Positions 42,173 through 50,632 of a DNA stretch of 50,699 nt are shown one piece after another. Below the pieces are notes generated by a model, which saw only the letters and a program-made list of their open reading frames with translations, had not been told where the DNA came from and made no database searches. The stretch is from JAJPXC01 sp964562375 (GTDB lineage: Bacteria > Bacteroidota > Bacteroidia > Bacteroidales > Muribaculaceae): contig CAZLSW010000016.1 in NCBI GenBank assembly GCA_964562375.1, forward strand, positions 1 through 50,699, in the 5' to 3' direction. How positions within the stretch are numbered: the stretch's first letter is position 1; each line of letters begins with the position of its first letter. A program made the position numbers and the translations under genes.

Positions 42173-43117
42173 TTAATGCTTAAACACCACCTCCTCGAAA
42201 TAGCGGGCCATCTCCACGCCCGAAGCGGCCACGGTCGTGCCTTTAAGCCTCTTCCCTTGGTACTCCTCAATAATGGCTCGAGGAATATCCCACCCGGCGT
42301 GTACCGACAGGACGGCTCCGCCACCCAGTCGGGGATTCACCTCCATCAATCGCCACGTTCCACCATCCTGAGGCTCAATGAATTGCAAGGTAATAGCCCC
42401 TCGCAAACCCAATTTTTCAATCATTTCCTTAACCTCGGAAAAGCGCGGGGAGCCATCCACTGTTATGGACCTTACGACCTCACCTCCAGCGGTTTCCAAA
42501 CGCCAACGAAAGCCGAGGCCCATAAACTCACACTCGCGAGTCATGAAAGCGTCCACTGTGTATTCCTTGGCGTTCTCCAAGTATTCCTGGATAAGGTATT
42601 CACCTTCGGGCAGGGGCAATTTGTCCTCGGTCTTGCGTAATATAACGATCCCTTTCGAAGCCGACCCGCGGCGAGGTTTGGCTATCTTTGGGAAATAGGG
42701 ATCATCAAAAGACAACGTACGGGGAATCTCAATTTGCAGAGATTCAAACAGTTGTGCAGCTTGCACCTTGTCAAACATCTTCTGGCAGGCCTCTATATCG
42801 CTCACCGGGGAATATACCCCTAATTCCTCTCGCAAGGTAGCGGCTATTTCCACCGCAGGGTCGACAAAAGGAATGACAATATTGATATCACGTTCGCGAA
42901 TGACGTCGATAAGGTGTGGCAGACACCGAGGATCGCTCCACCGCTGCCCCACAATCACCTCGGCAATCAATGAAATGGGCACCTCCTTGGCGATTTCATA
43001 GCTGTAGAGCCTGGGTTCATAGCCCAATTCGCGAGCCGATTTCAAGAACATACGCCCAATCGACACGCGCTTCCCTCCCCCAAGGAACAGGATGTTTAAC
43101 GGTTGTAGATCTGCCAT
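42173..43117 (-). CDS. ATP-grasp ligase of the nonulosonate/surface-glycan operon
   Basis: 314 residues. N-terminal Rossmann-like preATP-grasp (NILFLGGGKRVSIGR), then an ATP-grasp fold of the carbamoyl-phosphate synthase large-subunit type: KIAKPRRGSASKGI (nucleotide loop), YLIQEYLENAKEYTVDAFM and LMEVNPRLGGG (Mg/ATP carboxylates). Such enzymes join a carboxylate to an amine or similar nucleophile. Its exact substrate cannot be read from sequence; amidation or peptide-like modification of the sugar acid is one possibility. Its start overlaps the LegB end by 22 bases and it ends 10 bases before NeuB. Confidence 0.85.
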   Translation of the reverse strand: MADLQPLNILFLGGGKRVSIGRMFLKSARELGYEPRLYSYEIAKEVPISLIAEVIVGQRWSDPRCLPHLIDVIRERDINIVIPFVDPAVEIAATLREELGVYSPVSDIEACQKMFDKVQAAQLFESLQIEIPRTLSFDDPYFPKIAKPRRGSASKGIVILRKTEDKLPLPEGEYLIQEYLENAKEYTVDAFMTRECEFMGLGFRWRLETAGGEVVRSITVDGSPRFSEVKEMIEKLGLRGAITLQFIEPQDGGTWRLMEVNPRLGGGAVLSVHAGWDIPRAIIEEYQGKRLKGTTVAASGVEMARYFEEVVFKH

Positions 43118-44088
43118 TTGTAGTGAGCTAAATTGTCAGGATTGGTGAACCATGCGATGGTGCGTCTCAGCCCCTCCTCGAGGGTCACCTGTGGACGCCA
43201 ATCGGTGAGAGTAGTGATTACCGAATTGTCGCCACAGAGCCGGAACACCTCGCTTTTTTCCGGACGAAGTCGCTGAGGGTCAACCTCAAAAGCGACTTCG
43301 CTACCCATCAATCGCGCTATGGTGTCAAGTGTTTCGCGCATCGACACCTCGGTGCCTGTGGCGATGTTGATGTCGCGACCCTCAATGCCGTCAGTCTCAG
43401 CCAAAGCCAGGAACCCGCGACACGTGTCCTCAACATAGTTGAAATCACGCGTAGGCCGGAGATCTCCCACCTTTATCGACTTAGCGCCATTGGCGATCTG
43501 GGTGATAATCGTTGGGATAATGGCACGCGCGCTCTGTCGCGGCCCGTAGGTGTTGAACGGCCGAGCTGTCACCACAGGCAACGAGAACGCGTTATAGAAG
43601 CTTTGAGCGATAGCGTCGGCACCGATTTTGGTAGCCGAATAGGGCGACTGAGGTTGGCGGGGGTGTTTCTCGTCAATAGGAACATATTGAGCGGTGCCAT
43701 AGACTTCGCTAGTGGAAGTGACGATTAGGCGCCTAACGCCCTCATCCATCGATGCTTGGCACATATTCAACGTGCCCTTGACGTTGGTGTCGACATAACT
43801 GTCGGGGGCTACGTAGCTATAAGGGATAGCGATAAGCGCGGCGAGGTGAAACACTGTGTCACAGCCCTTTACGATATGCCGGCAGAATGCCGCGTCGCGC
43901 ACGTCGCCCGAAACGACCTCGAGATTGGGATGCTGCATGCCCTCAAGCCATCCCCAATAATTAAACGAGTTGTATTGGCTTAGCGCCCTCACTTTCAGCC
44001 CCTTCCGCAACAGAAGGTCAACCAAATGCGAGCCTATAAAGCCATCGGCGCCAGTGACCAGCACCTGAGTATTCTCCTTTAATTCCAT
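43096..44088 (-). CDS. legB: NAD-dependent 4,6-dehydratase, LegB-like SDR
   Basis: 330 residues, extended SDR fold. Cofactor motif GADGFIGSHL, then the LegB-typical ALSQYNSFNYWGWLE, catalytic STSEVYG and YSATKIGADAIAQSF with Tyr and Lys, and PFNTYGPRQSARAIIPT. LegB makes the 4-keto-6-deoxy intermediate from a nucleotide-GlcNAc on the way to legionaminic acid. Other leg genes (aminotransferase, acetyltransferase, hydrolase, cytidylyltransferase) are not in the window. The start codon lies inside the last codons of the lipoprotein gene (10-base overlap). Confidence 0.88.
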   Translation of the reverse strand: MELKENTQVLVTGADGFIGSHLVDLLLRKGLKVRALSQYNSFNYWGWLEGMQHPNLEVVSGDVRDAAFCRHIVKGCDTVFHLAALIAIPYSYVAPDSYVDTNVKGTLNMCQASMDEGVRRLIVTSTSEVYGTAQYVPIDEKHPRQPQSPYSATKIGADAIAQSFYNAFSLPVVTARPFNTYGPRQSARAIIPTIITQIANGAKSIKVGDLRPTRDFNYVEDTCRGFLALAETDGIEGRDINIATGTEVSMRETLDTIARLMGSEVAFEVDPQRLRPEKSEVFRLCGDNSVITTLTDWRPQVTLEEGLRRTIAWFTNPDNLAHYKWQIYNR

Positions 44089-44552
44089 TTCTTAAAAGAA
44101 TATTGATACACAACGGGTTGCGAGGTCGCCGTATCGGTATAACGCAACACCATCTTGCTTGAACTCAACGAAATAATGTCCATATCAAAGGTGCACGCCG
44201 TGGGCAAATGCAGCCCCGGCTGTGGAGAATAGGCCGAAGATCCCGGCTCGGGATGCTCAGTGTCAGTGTGGGTGAAATCCATCCTGAGGATATTGTCTTG
44301 AGGCCGTGACCATGAGCCTACGCTCACTCTGTAATCGTGAGTAGCGTCGTCGACGGTAAGCATCTGAATCAGTGAGGCTTGAAACTTCCAAAACACATTT
44401 CCTTGATAATCAGCGTCGTCCACGCCATCAATGGTGATTTCCGTGAGTTTCCATGTGCCAAAGAAATCGCCAATGTCACCATTGTTATGGGTACATGCCC
44501 CCAAGCCCAACAAGAGGGCAAATGTCAATGTTAATATCTTTATTTTCTTCAT
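44079..44552 (-). CDS. small lipoprotein, lipocalin-like
   Basis: 157 residues from the ATG at 44552; a TTG nine bases upstream is less likely. Lipobox LGAC with Cys near 20. The body is a beta-rich domain with the pattern GTWKLTEITIDG early and LRYTDTATSQPVVYQYSF late, as in lipocalin-like Bacteroidetes lipoproteins. Function unknown. Its place between a Wzi-like outer-membrane protein and sugar-biosynthesis enzymes suggests a role at the outer membrane in surface glycan display. Confidence 0.8.
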   Translation of the reverse strand: MKKIKILTLTFALLLGLGACTHNNGDIGDFFGTWKLTEITIDGVDDADYQGNVFWKFQASLIQMLTVDDATHDYRVSVGSWSRPQDNILRMDFTHTDTEHPEPGSSAYSPQPGLHLPTACTFDMDIISLSSSKMVLRYTDTATSQPVVYQYSFKKWN

Positions 44553-44564
44553 TTTACACAAAAA

Positions 44565-46109
44565 TTAGCGAAACACACCTGAGTAACTTACCGAAAGCAA
44601 AGCCCCAAAATGGTCGTCGAGCATCGAGCCGGCGTCAAACGCCACTTGGCCTGTCACCACGAGCCCTTTAACCGAAGGCACTCTCCAGGTGGCTTCGGCC
44701 ATCATCGACGTGCAGTCGACGGTGTGGGTCAACGGAATGCGGGTCGAGCCCCACGACTTGCGGTATCCGCCTAGTAATCTCCAATCAACCAAGCTGTTAA
44801 TCGAACCGCAGGCACCGATATGGAAGCCCCGAATCGAGTTGTAAAGATACCCCAAATACCCATCCTGATTATAGATGGGCGCCGGGATAAAGGGGGTGCC
44901 TAGGCCCATACCATAATTCGCGTAAGAATTATAAAAATTATTGTTGTAATAATCGTCGCGGCCGGTAGCCTTGTCGTTGAGATCAGTGCCTGGTGAATCT
45001 CCTGGTTCCCAATGGATTGGGCCGGATTGATTGGTGAAGTCGAGATACTCCACGAGTACCGATTTGAGCCAGCCCTGTTTGGCGAATGTGTACCGCAAGC
45101 CCCATAGGCCGTCCCAGCCGTTACGCTTGGCCATGCCCGAGCCGTCCTCCCAGGGCCACTCGAAATATGCCTCAAGCTCGGAATCGTCGCGGAACCGGTA
45201 TCTTGCTTTTAAGTCCCAGCTACCCAGGTGATTACCCTTTACAAACCCCTCACCGGAGTGAAGTTTGGGGATAAACATCTCCCAGTAGTCTTTGAAACCG
45301 TGAGGATGCGTTTCCTTCTTAATCAGCTGTCCGTTAGAGTAATAATAAGTGGAACCACCGAATACTCCAGCACACTGTGCGCCGAACGTCACGGATAGCC
45401 TCTCGGATGGCTTCGTGCGGAAATACGCCCGCTTATAAGTATAGCACTCATCGCGGGTGTAATGCCAATTATAATCGTTGCAATGATCCTCCCACCAATT
45501 TGAGTCGGTCATCCACCCGTAAGCTATGCACCCCTCAATCTGGAGCCATCCGTTGGTAAATGGAATATCTTGAAAATCAACGAATCCGGCACGCACCTGC
45601 GGGATTGGCCTTGCATTGGCGCTATGCGTCAAATCGCCCGACGACAGCCGATTATCCAGCAACGCCGACCCATATTCTTTCATGCCTCCCATCAGAAACA
45701 CCCCGCGCCACTTCACCTGGGCATACAACTGTTGTAGCCACACGTTGGAGGGATGCTCCGAGTGCTCATGCCACCGCTCGGTGGCAGCGTCGTAGCGGGC
45801 GCAATCGGTGGACGTGCTTACCCCGGTCCACCCCTCGGCCCCGAAACCCCAAGAAAAACGCTTGGAGAGGTCGAGCTCCCGCGACACTCCCGCCTGGAGC
45901 AACGCGTCGCCAGCCTGGGTCAACGTCCCGAATCGGTTGGACATTATATAATAGGGCGCGAAATCACCCGACCCCGCGTTGATTGTCACACCACCGTAAT
46001 AACGAATCGCGCAGGTGTCGACTGGCTCGTCAGCCCACGCCGCCGTAGGCGTACACCAAAGCGCCATCGCCGCCATCCCGGCCGCCAAATATCGATAATG
46101 ATAAGCCAT
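44565..46109 (-). CDS. Wzi-like capsule-assembly outer-membrane beta-barrel protein
   Basis: 514 residues. Signal peptide ends near AAWA (residue 26). The rest is an outer-membrane barrel resembling the Caps_assemb_Wzi family: YYGGVTINAGSGDFAPYYIM at the N-terminus, LYAQVKWRGVFLMGGMKEYG, many aromatic-rich strands (WWEDHCNDYNWHY), and a closing strand GALLSVSYSGVFR. Wzi proteins help anchor capsule at the surface. First gene of the operon, ending 12 bases before the lipoprotein start. A weak -7-like TATCTTTA is at 46137-46144 on the minus strand, with CAA at 46167. Confidence 0.85.
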   Translation of the reverse strand: MAYHYRYLAAGMAAMALWCTPTAAWADEPVDTCAIRYYGGVTINAGSGDFAPYYIMSNRFGTLTQAGDALLQAGVSRELDLSKRFSWGFGAEGWTGVSTSTDCARYDAATERWHEHSEHPSNVWLQQLYAQVKWRGVFLMGGMKEYGSALLDNRLSSGDLTHSANARPIPQVRAGFVDFQDIPFTNGWLQIEGCIAYGWMTDSNWWEDHCNDYNWHYTRDECYTYKRAYFRTKPSERLSVTFGAQCAGVFGGSTYYYSNGQLIKKETHPHGFKDYWEMFIPKLHSGEGFVKGNHLGSWDLKARYRFRDDSELEAYFEWPWEDGSGMAKRNGWDGLWGLRYTFAKQGWLKSVLVEYLDFTNQSGPIHWEPGDSPGTDLNDKATGRDDYYNNNFYNSYANYGMGLGTPFIPAPIYNQDGYLGYLYNSIRGFHIGACGSINSLVDWRLLGGYRKSWGSTRIPLTHTVDCTSMMAEATWRVPSVKGLVVTGQVAFDAGSMLDDHFGALLSVSYSGVFR

Positions 46110-46273
46110 ATTCAGTCTCTATGTTGATTCAAGGCGTAAAGATAGTGAAAAAACCTCAAAATAAGACAACAACGTGGCATTTTGTCACCCTTGGCAGAAA
46201 AACTGACACGCCTCTTTGTCCCCTAAAACCCTGATTCACAAAATAACAACATGCAATCCAACTTTTTTGGCAC
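46110..46273. other. intergenic region before dnaK
   Basis: A/T-rich divergent region between the Wzi operon and dnaK. No gene and no clear heat-shock operator was seen. Confidence 0.4.
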
Positions 46274-46281
46274 TACATTTG
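46274..46281 (+). promoter_or_regulatory. -7 box of dnaK
   Basis: TACATTTG matches the Bacteroidetes -7 pattern; no TTG at the expected spacing, which would fit use of an alternative or assisted promoter. Predicted leader about 75 nt. Confidence 0.4.
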
Positions 46282-46364
46282 TTTTCACTATGACGCACCG
46301 CCCCAAGAGCGGTACATAACAACGTGAATCAAAATCTAAAAAAACAACATAAAATTTCAACATT

Positions 46365-48308
46365 ATGGGAAAGATAATCGGTATTGACCTCGGCACCACC
46401 AACTCCTGCGTGGCCGTATTGGAAGGCAACGACCCTGTTGTGATCCCCAACAGCGAAGGACGCAACACCACACCTTCAGTAGTAGCATTCGTCGACGGCG
46501 GCGAGCGCAAGGTGGGCGACCCTGCCAAGCGTCAAGCCATCACCAACCCTAAGCGCACCATCTACTCAATCAAGCGCTTCATGGGCGAAACCTACGATCA
46601 AGTAGTGAAAGAGATTGAGCGCGTACCCTACAAGGTAGTGCGCTCGGACAACAATACCCCGCGTGTCGACATCGACGGCCGCGAGTATACACCCCAGGAG
46701 ATCTCAGCGATGATTCTCCAGAAGATGAAGAAGACAGCCGAGGACTACCTCGGACAGCCCGTCACCGAGGCCGTCATCACGGTTCCTGCCTACTTCAACG
46801 ACTCCCAACGCCAGGCCACCAAGGAAGCCGGTGAAATCGCTGGCCTTACCGTTAAACGTATCGTCAACGAGCCTACCGCAGCCGCCCTCGCCTACGGCCT
46901 CGACAAAACCAACAAAGACCAGAAGATCGCCGTCTTCGACCTCGGTGGCGGCACATTCGATATCTCCATCCTCGAGCTGGGCGACGGCGTATTCGAGGTT
47001 AAATCCACCAACGGCGACACCCACCTGGGCGGCGACGACTTCGACCACGTAATCATCGACTGGCTCGCCGACGAATTCCTCAAGGACGAGGGCGTAGACC
47101 TCCGTCAGGACCCGATGGCACTCCAACGCCTGAAAGAGGCAGCCGAGAAAGCCAAAATCGAGCTTTCATCGACCACCTCCACCGAGATCAACCTCCCCTA
47201 CATCATGCCCGTTAACGGTATACCTAAACACCTGGTAAAGACCTTGACACGAGCCAAATTCGAGCAGCTCAGCGACCGCCTTATCCAGGCCACCATCCGT
47301 CCCTGCGAGCAAGCCTTGAAGGACGCCGGCCTGACGACCAAGGACATCGATGAAGTGATCCTCGTGGGCGGCTCCACCCGTATCCCCGCCATCCAGCAAA
47401 AAGTAGAGCAATTCTTCGGCAAAGCTCCCTCAAAGGGCGTTAACCCCGACGAGGTAGTAGCCGTAGGAGCCGCTATCCAAGGCGGCGTGCTCTCAGGCGA
47501 CGTCAAGGACGTGCTCCTGCTGGATGTTGTGCCCCTGTCGGTAGGTATCGAGACCCTCGGCGGCGTGATGACCAAGCTGATCGAGGCCAACACCACCATT
47601 CCTACCCGCAAGAGCGAGACATTCTCTACCGCCGCCGACAACCAGCCCTCGGTTGAGATTCACGTTCTCCAGGGCGAGCGCCCCATGGCCAAGGACGACA
47701 AGACCCTCGGCAAGTTCCACCTCGACGGCATCGCACCCGCGCCCCGTGGCATCCCTCAGATCGAGGTAACCTTCGAGATCGACGCCAACGGCATCCTCAA
47801 CGTATCGGCCAAAGATAAAGCCACCGGCAAAGAGCAGAGCATCCGTATCGAAGCCTCATCGGGCCTTACCGACGCCGAGATCAAGCGAATGAAAGACGAG
47901 GCAGCCGCCAACGCAGCCGCCGACGCCAAAGAGAAAGAGCGCGCCGACACCCTCAACAAGGCCGACTCGATCATCTTCCAAACCGAGAAACAGCTCAACG
48001 AGCTGGGCGACAAGATTCCAGCCGACAAGAAAGCAGCCATCGAGAGCGCCCTCACCAAGCTGAAAGACGCCCACAAGGCCCAAGACCTCGCCGGTATCGA
48101 CTCGGCCATCAAGGAGATCGAAACCAAGTTTGGTGAAGCCCAGCAGGACATCCTTAACGCCCAGCAGCAAGCCCAGGGCGCCCAAGGCGGCCAGGCAGGC
48201 GGCTTCCCCGGCGGAGGCGCAGGCTTCGGCGGCAACGCAGGCCACTCCACCGGCTCCACCGGCGGCGACGACCACGTCACCGACGTCGACTTCGAGGAGG
48301 TCAAGTAA
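46365..48308 (+). CDS. dnaK: Hsp70 chaperone DnaK
   Basis: 647 residues, a normal full-length cytosolic Hsp70. ATPase signatures IGIDLGTTNSCV, VFDLGGGTFDIS and VILVGGSTRIPAIQQKV are intact, the interdomain linker is VLLLDVVPLS, and the substrate-binding domain, helical lid and a long Gly/Gln-rich tail end in the conserved DVDFEEVK. It folds and protects proteins with DnaJ and GrpE, whose genes are not in the window. Own promoter, own terminator, so monocistronic. Confidence 0.99.
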   Translation: MGKIIGIDLGTTNSCVAVLEGNDPVVIPNSEGRNTTPSVVAFVDGGERKVGDPAKRQAITNPKRTIYSIKRFMGETYDQVVKEIERVPYKVVRSDNNTPRVDIDGREYTPQEISAMILQKMKKTAEDYLGQPVTEAVITVPAYFNDSQRQATKEAGEIAGLTVKRIVNEPTAAALAYGLDKTNKDQKIAVFDLGGGTFDISILELGDGVFEVKSTNGDTHLGGDDFDHVIIDWLADEFLKDEGVDLRQDPMALQRLKEAAEKAKIELSSTTSTEINLPYIMPVNGIPKHLVKTLTRAKFEQLSDRLIQATIRPCEQALKDAGLTTKDIDEVILVGGSTRIPAIQQKVEQFFGKAPSKGVNPDEVVAVGAAIQGGVLSGDVKDVLLLDVVPLSVGIETLGGVMTKLIEANTTIPTRKSETFSTAADNQPSVEIHVLQGERPMAKDDKTLGKFHLDGIAPAPRGIPQIEVTFEIDANGILNVSAKDKATGKEQSIRIEASSGLTDAEIKRMKDEAAANAAADAKEKERADTLNKADSIIFQTEKQLNELGDKIPADKKAAIESALTKLKDAHKAQDLAGIDSAIKEIETKFGEAQQDILNAQQQAQGAQGGQAGGFPGGGAGFGGNAGHSTGSTGGDDHVTDVDFEEVK

Positions 48309-48348
48309 TTTAACATAAATAAACACTTATTTAAGATAAGCAACGATA

Positions 48349-48391
48349 AGAATCGGGCGTAATCCATTGGGTTACACCCGATTCTCTTTTT
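48349..48391 (+). terminator. Rho-independent terminator of dnaK
   Basis: AGAATCGGG...CCCGATTCT stem with inner GTAA/TTAC, two mismatches, loop ATT, then CTTTTT. It starts 40 bases after the stop. Confidence 0.85.
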
Positions 48392-48410
48392 CCCATTTTA
48401 TGGATGCCTA

Positions 48411-48441
48411 TTGTTGGTTTCGGTTATTTCGATTATATTTG
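48411..48441 (+). promoter_or_regulatory. promoter of the HTH-recombinase pair
   Basis: TTG at 48411-48413, 20 bases, TATATTTG at 48434-48441. The predicted start near 48447 gives a leader of about 45 nt. Confidence 0.6.
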
Positions 48442-48493
48442 CAACAAAATTGCATCGTCCCTTAATTAAAGACCAAATGTCCCTTAACCAACT

Positions 48494-49063
48494 ATGCCAG
48501 CAGCAAAATTTGAGATAGAACGCCGTTGTAAAGTGTGCGGAGCCATGTTCTTAGCTAAGAATATCGACTCTACAGTCTGCTCCCGCAAATGTACAAACGC
48601 AGCATATCGTATGCGCAAAAGAGACCAAGCCGAACGAGCGCGCCTTGTAGCAGTAGCCAAAGAAATTCCTAACACATTAGATATCATTACCATCGCTCAA
48701 GCAGAGGCAATCTTTGAGGTTAACTCAAAAGCTCTACATCGAATGATTCACCGAGGCGAAATCACGGCCATCAATCCCGGACAAAGGATGACAAGAGTAT
48801 CTCGCTCGGAGCTTGCCCGAATTCTTCCCTTGCGGAAAGAAGAAATCGAGCCAACTCCGCTAAGAGCACGCCCCAAGCTCTACAATATGGAGCCTGAGGT
48901 CTGCTATACCATTGGAGAAATCTCTAAACAATGGCGTATATCAGAGTCCTCTGTGTTTGCGGCTATCCGAAAATACAGCATACCCATACGATATATCGGA
49001 AAATATGTCTATGCCCCAAAAGAAGACATTGATCACTTGTTCAGAACAGGAAGCATATTATGA
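48494..49063 (+). CDS. zinc-finger plus helix-turn-helix DNA-binding protein
   Basis: 189 residues. N-terminal four-Cys finger CKVCGAMFLAKNIDSTVCSR (Cys13, Cys16 and Cys29/33 area), followed by a basic stretch. Two MerR/excisionase-like helix-turn-helix units follow: one near 63-110 (DIITIAQAEAIFEVNSKALH) and one near 138-185 (CYTIGEISKQWRISESSVFA), the second ending with a KYVYAPKEDIDHLF wing. Such proteins accompany Bacteroidetes integrases and may act as recombination directionality factor or regulator. Its TGA overlaps the recombinase ATG (ATGA), so the two are translated together. Base composition is more A/T-rich than in the housekeeping neighbours, suggesting mobile origin. Confidence 0.82.
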   Translation: MPAAKFEIERRCKVCGAMFLAKNIDSTVCSRKCTNAAYRMRKRDQAERARLVAVAKEIPNTLDIITIAQAEAIFEVNSKALHRMIHRGEITAINPGQRMTRVSRSELARILPLRKEEIEPTPLRARPKLYNMEPEVCYTIGEISKQWRISESSVFAAIRKYSIPIRYIGKYVYAPKEDIDHLFRTGSIL

Positions 49064-50196
49064 AACACCCACTGCCCTTTACCCGCGTGACCGTAAAACT
49101 GCGCAAAGCCGAGAAAGACGACCTCTGGTATCTGTTTCTCGAGAGTTATCTTGTTATTGTGCCTGGCTCAACGAAGCCCAAGCGCGTGATTGAGGCAATC
49201 AACCGCAAGATCACCACCCCCGTATGGGACCGCCATCATCGCGCCCGCACATCCGCTGACGGTATCATCACCTACAAACCCAAGCGCGATCTCAACGGCA
49301 TCATCATCTGCCGGTCGCAGGTCGATAAGGAGGCTTGCATCTTCGCCGACAAAGTGCGGGAGTTGCGTCAGCGGGAATACGACAATGCCGCCCTGTTTTC
49401 CGAGCAAGAAGCGGCCATGGCCGAAATCAAAGATCGTCAGAATCAGGATTATATCCTTTACTTCAAAAAGGAATCACGGAGTCGCCACGCCAAAAGTTCC
49501 AATTCCATATATGTAAACTGGAAACGCGTGGGCGAACTCATGTTAATCTTCACCGACAACCAACCCTGGCTGTTCCGCGACATCACTACCAGTCGCATTG
49601 AGCAGTTCAAGCGTTTTCTTCTCAACTCAGCCCCACAAGGAGCCAATAAGCCTGGCACCATCTCGCGCAACACAGCCTCGACTTACTTCTCCATTTTTAA
49701 GGCGGGGTTGCATCAGGCGTTTATTGACGGATATCTGCAAATCGACATCGCCGCCAAAGTGCGTGGAATCGCCGGTGAAGAACGCCGTCGCGAGTACTTA
49801 ACCATCGACGAACTCAACTTACTCATCGCTACCCCATGCGAGCACCCGGTGTTGAAACGCGCAGCCTTATTCTCGGCACTCACAAGTCTGCGCCACTGCG
49901 ACATCCAAAAGCTAAAGTGGGGAGAAATCCAAGACACAACCGAAGGATCCAAGCTCAACTACACCCAAAAGAAAACCAAAGGCGTAGAATCAACCCCCAT
50001 TTCTGACCAAGCAAGACAGCTATGCGGTGAGCGCGGGGACGACGACCGCCTGGTGTTCGAGGGTCTGATGAACCCCTCGTGGATTTCACGACCGCTGAAG
50101 AAATGGATCGAGGCTGCGGGCATCAAACGCCACATCACCTTCCACTGCTTCCGCCACACCTTTAACAAGCCCAATTTTACAAATGTAATAATCTGA
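49060..50196 (+). CDS. tyrosine recombinase, C-terminally truncated
   Basis: 378 residues. N-terminal arm-binding region (about 1-100), SAM-like core-binding domain (about 135-235, RDITTSRIEQFKRFLLNSAP), then the catalytic domain. The first catalytic Arg is in ALTSLRHCDIQKLKWGE (about 275), and the HxxR box is FHCFRHTF near 363-370. Right after this the reading frame changes to NKPNFTNVII and stops. The second His/Trp box and the nucleophilic Tyr, which family members carry about 20-40 residues further on, are missing in this frame, and no matching sequence was seen in the other frames after 50165. As it stands it should not cut DNA. It may be a remnant, or one state of a rearranging gene. 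Confidence 0.85.
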   Translation: MKHPLPFTRVTVKLRKAEKDDLWYLFLESYLVIVPGSTKPKRVIEAINRKITTPVWDRHHRARTSADGIITYKPKRDLNGIIICRSQVDKEACIFADKVRELRQREYDNAALFSEQEAAMAEIKDRQNQDYILYFKKESRSRHAKSSNSIYVNWKRVGELMLIFTDNQPWLFRDITTSRIEQFKRFLLNSAPQGANKPGTISRNTASTYFSIFKAGLHQAFIDGYLQIDIAAKVRGIAGEERRREYLTIDELNLLIATPCEHPVLKRAALFSALTSLRHCDIQKLKWGEIQDTTEGSKLNYTQKKTKGVESTPISDQARQLCGERGDDDRLVFEGLMNPSWISRPLKKWIEAAGIKRHITFHCFRHTFNKPNFTNVII

Positions 50197-50215
50197 TTTG
50201 CTTAATATTGCAAAT
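50196..50215. promoter_or_regulatory. inverted repeat ATTTGC-N8-GCAAAT, candidate operator
   Basis: The two halves surround TTAATATT. The site covers the TTG box of the promoter at 50198-50228, a position where a bound repressor would block it. Confidence 0.4.
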
Positions 50216-50228
50216 TATGTTACTTTTG
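50198..50228 (+). promoter_or_regulatory. promoter directly behind the truncated recombinase
   Basis: TTG at 50198-50200, 20 bases, TACTTTTG at 50221-50228, a full consensus match. On the other strand CAAATGTA at 50180-50187 reads as TACATTTG, a possible -7 box facing back into the recombinase gene. Confidence 0.6.
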
Positions 50229-50234
50229 CGACTA

Positions 50235-50318
50235 ACACGTCGGTAACATAACAGTTATTTATTGGAGCGATTTTATAGGGTTAAAAGAGAAGTGATGTTA
50301 CTTGACATCGCTTTTTTT
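50235..50318 (+). ncRNA. candidate short terminated transcript, about 85 nt
   Basis: It runs from the promoter at 50198-50228 to the terminator at 50290-50318. No frame of meaningful length is present. It may be a small RNA, or an attenuated leader for a gene beyond the window. Confidence 0.4.
50290..50318 (+). terminator. Rho-independent terminator
   Basis: AAGTGATG/CATCGCTT stem with one G-U pair, eight-base loop, then at least five T. Confidence 0.75.
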
Positions 50319-50490
50319 ATTTTCATCCGAGAGGATGATTTTACCTTCAAAAAAGAAAAAATCGGCGGGATATCGACCCCTCTTTAATTGAAATTTAGCC
50401 GCTCCATTATTCTCTCTTTTTGCAAAGTTAAGCATTTTTATCAAGATTCATGTGCTCAGATACAAGGATCTTCACATAGGTCTATAAAAA

Positions 50491-50531
50491 GGTCTGTAGT
50501 CGCGTGTATATATAATACACGACTGCTGACC
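50491..50531. repeat. long hairpin 1 of a related pair
   Basis: Arms 50491-50509 and 50515-50531 pair over about 16 bases with a two-base bulge: GGTC/GACC, AGTC/GACT and GTGTAT/ATACAC, loop ATATA. The apex is nearly the same as in hairpin 2. Confidence 0.75.
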
Positions 50532-50592
50532 AGAGACGTTTTTGACCGTCTGCTTTGGCAAACCTCTTATATCCAGTTATACTCAAAAATAA

Positions 50593-50632
50593 GTCAGAGG
50601 TCTGCGTGTATATATAGTACACGACCTCTGAC
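50593..50632. repeat. long hairpin 2 of a related pair
   Basis: Arms 50593-50610 and 50618-50632 pair as GTCAGAGGTC/GACCTCTGAC plus GTGTA/TACAC with a three-base bulge. The apical GCGTGTATATATA is shared with hairpin 1, while the lower stems differ on both arms together. Confidence 0.75.

Noticed and set aside
42163..42324. N-terminal extension of NeuB
   Set aside because: It lies inside the ATP-grasp coding region, is Arg/Trp-rich and has no match to the family, whose proteins begin at the MSKIIVIAEAG start.
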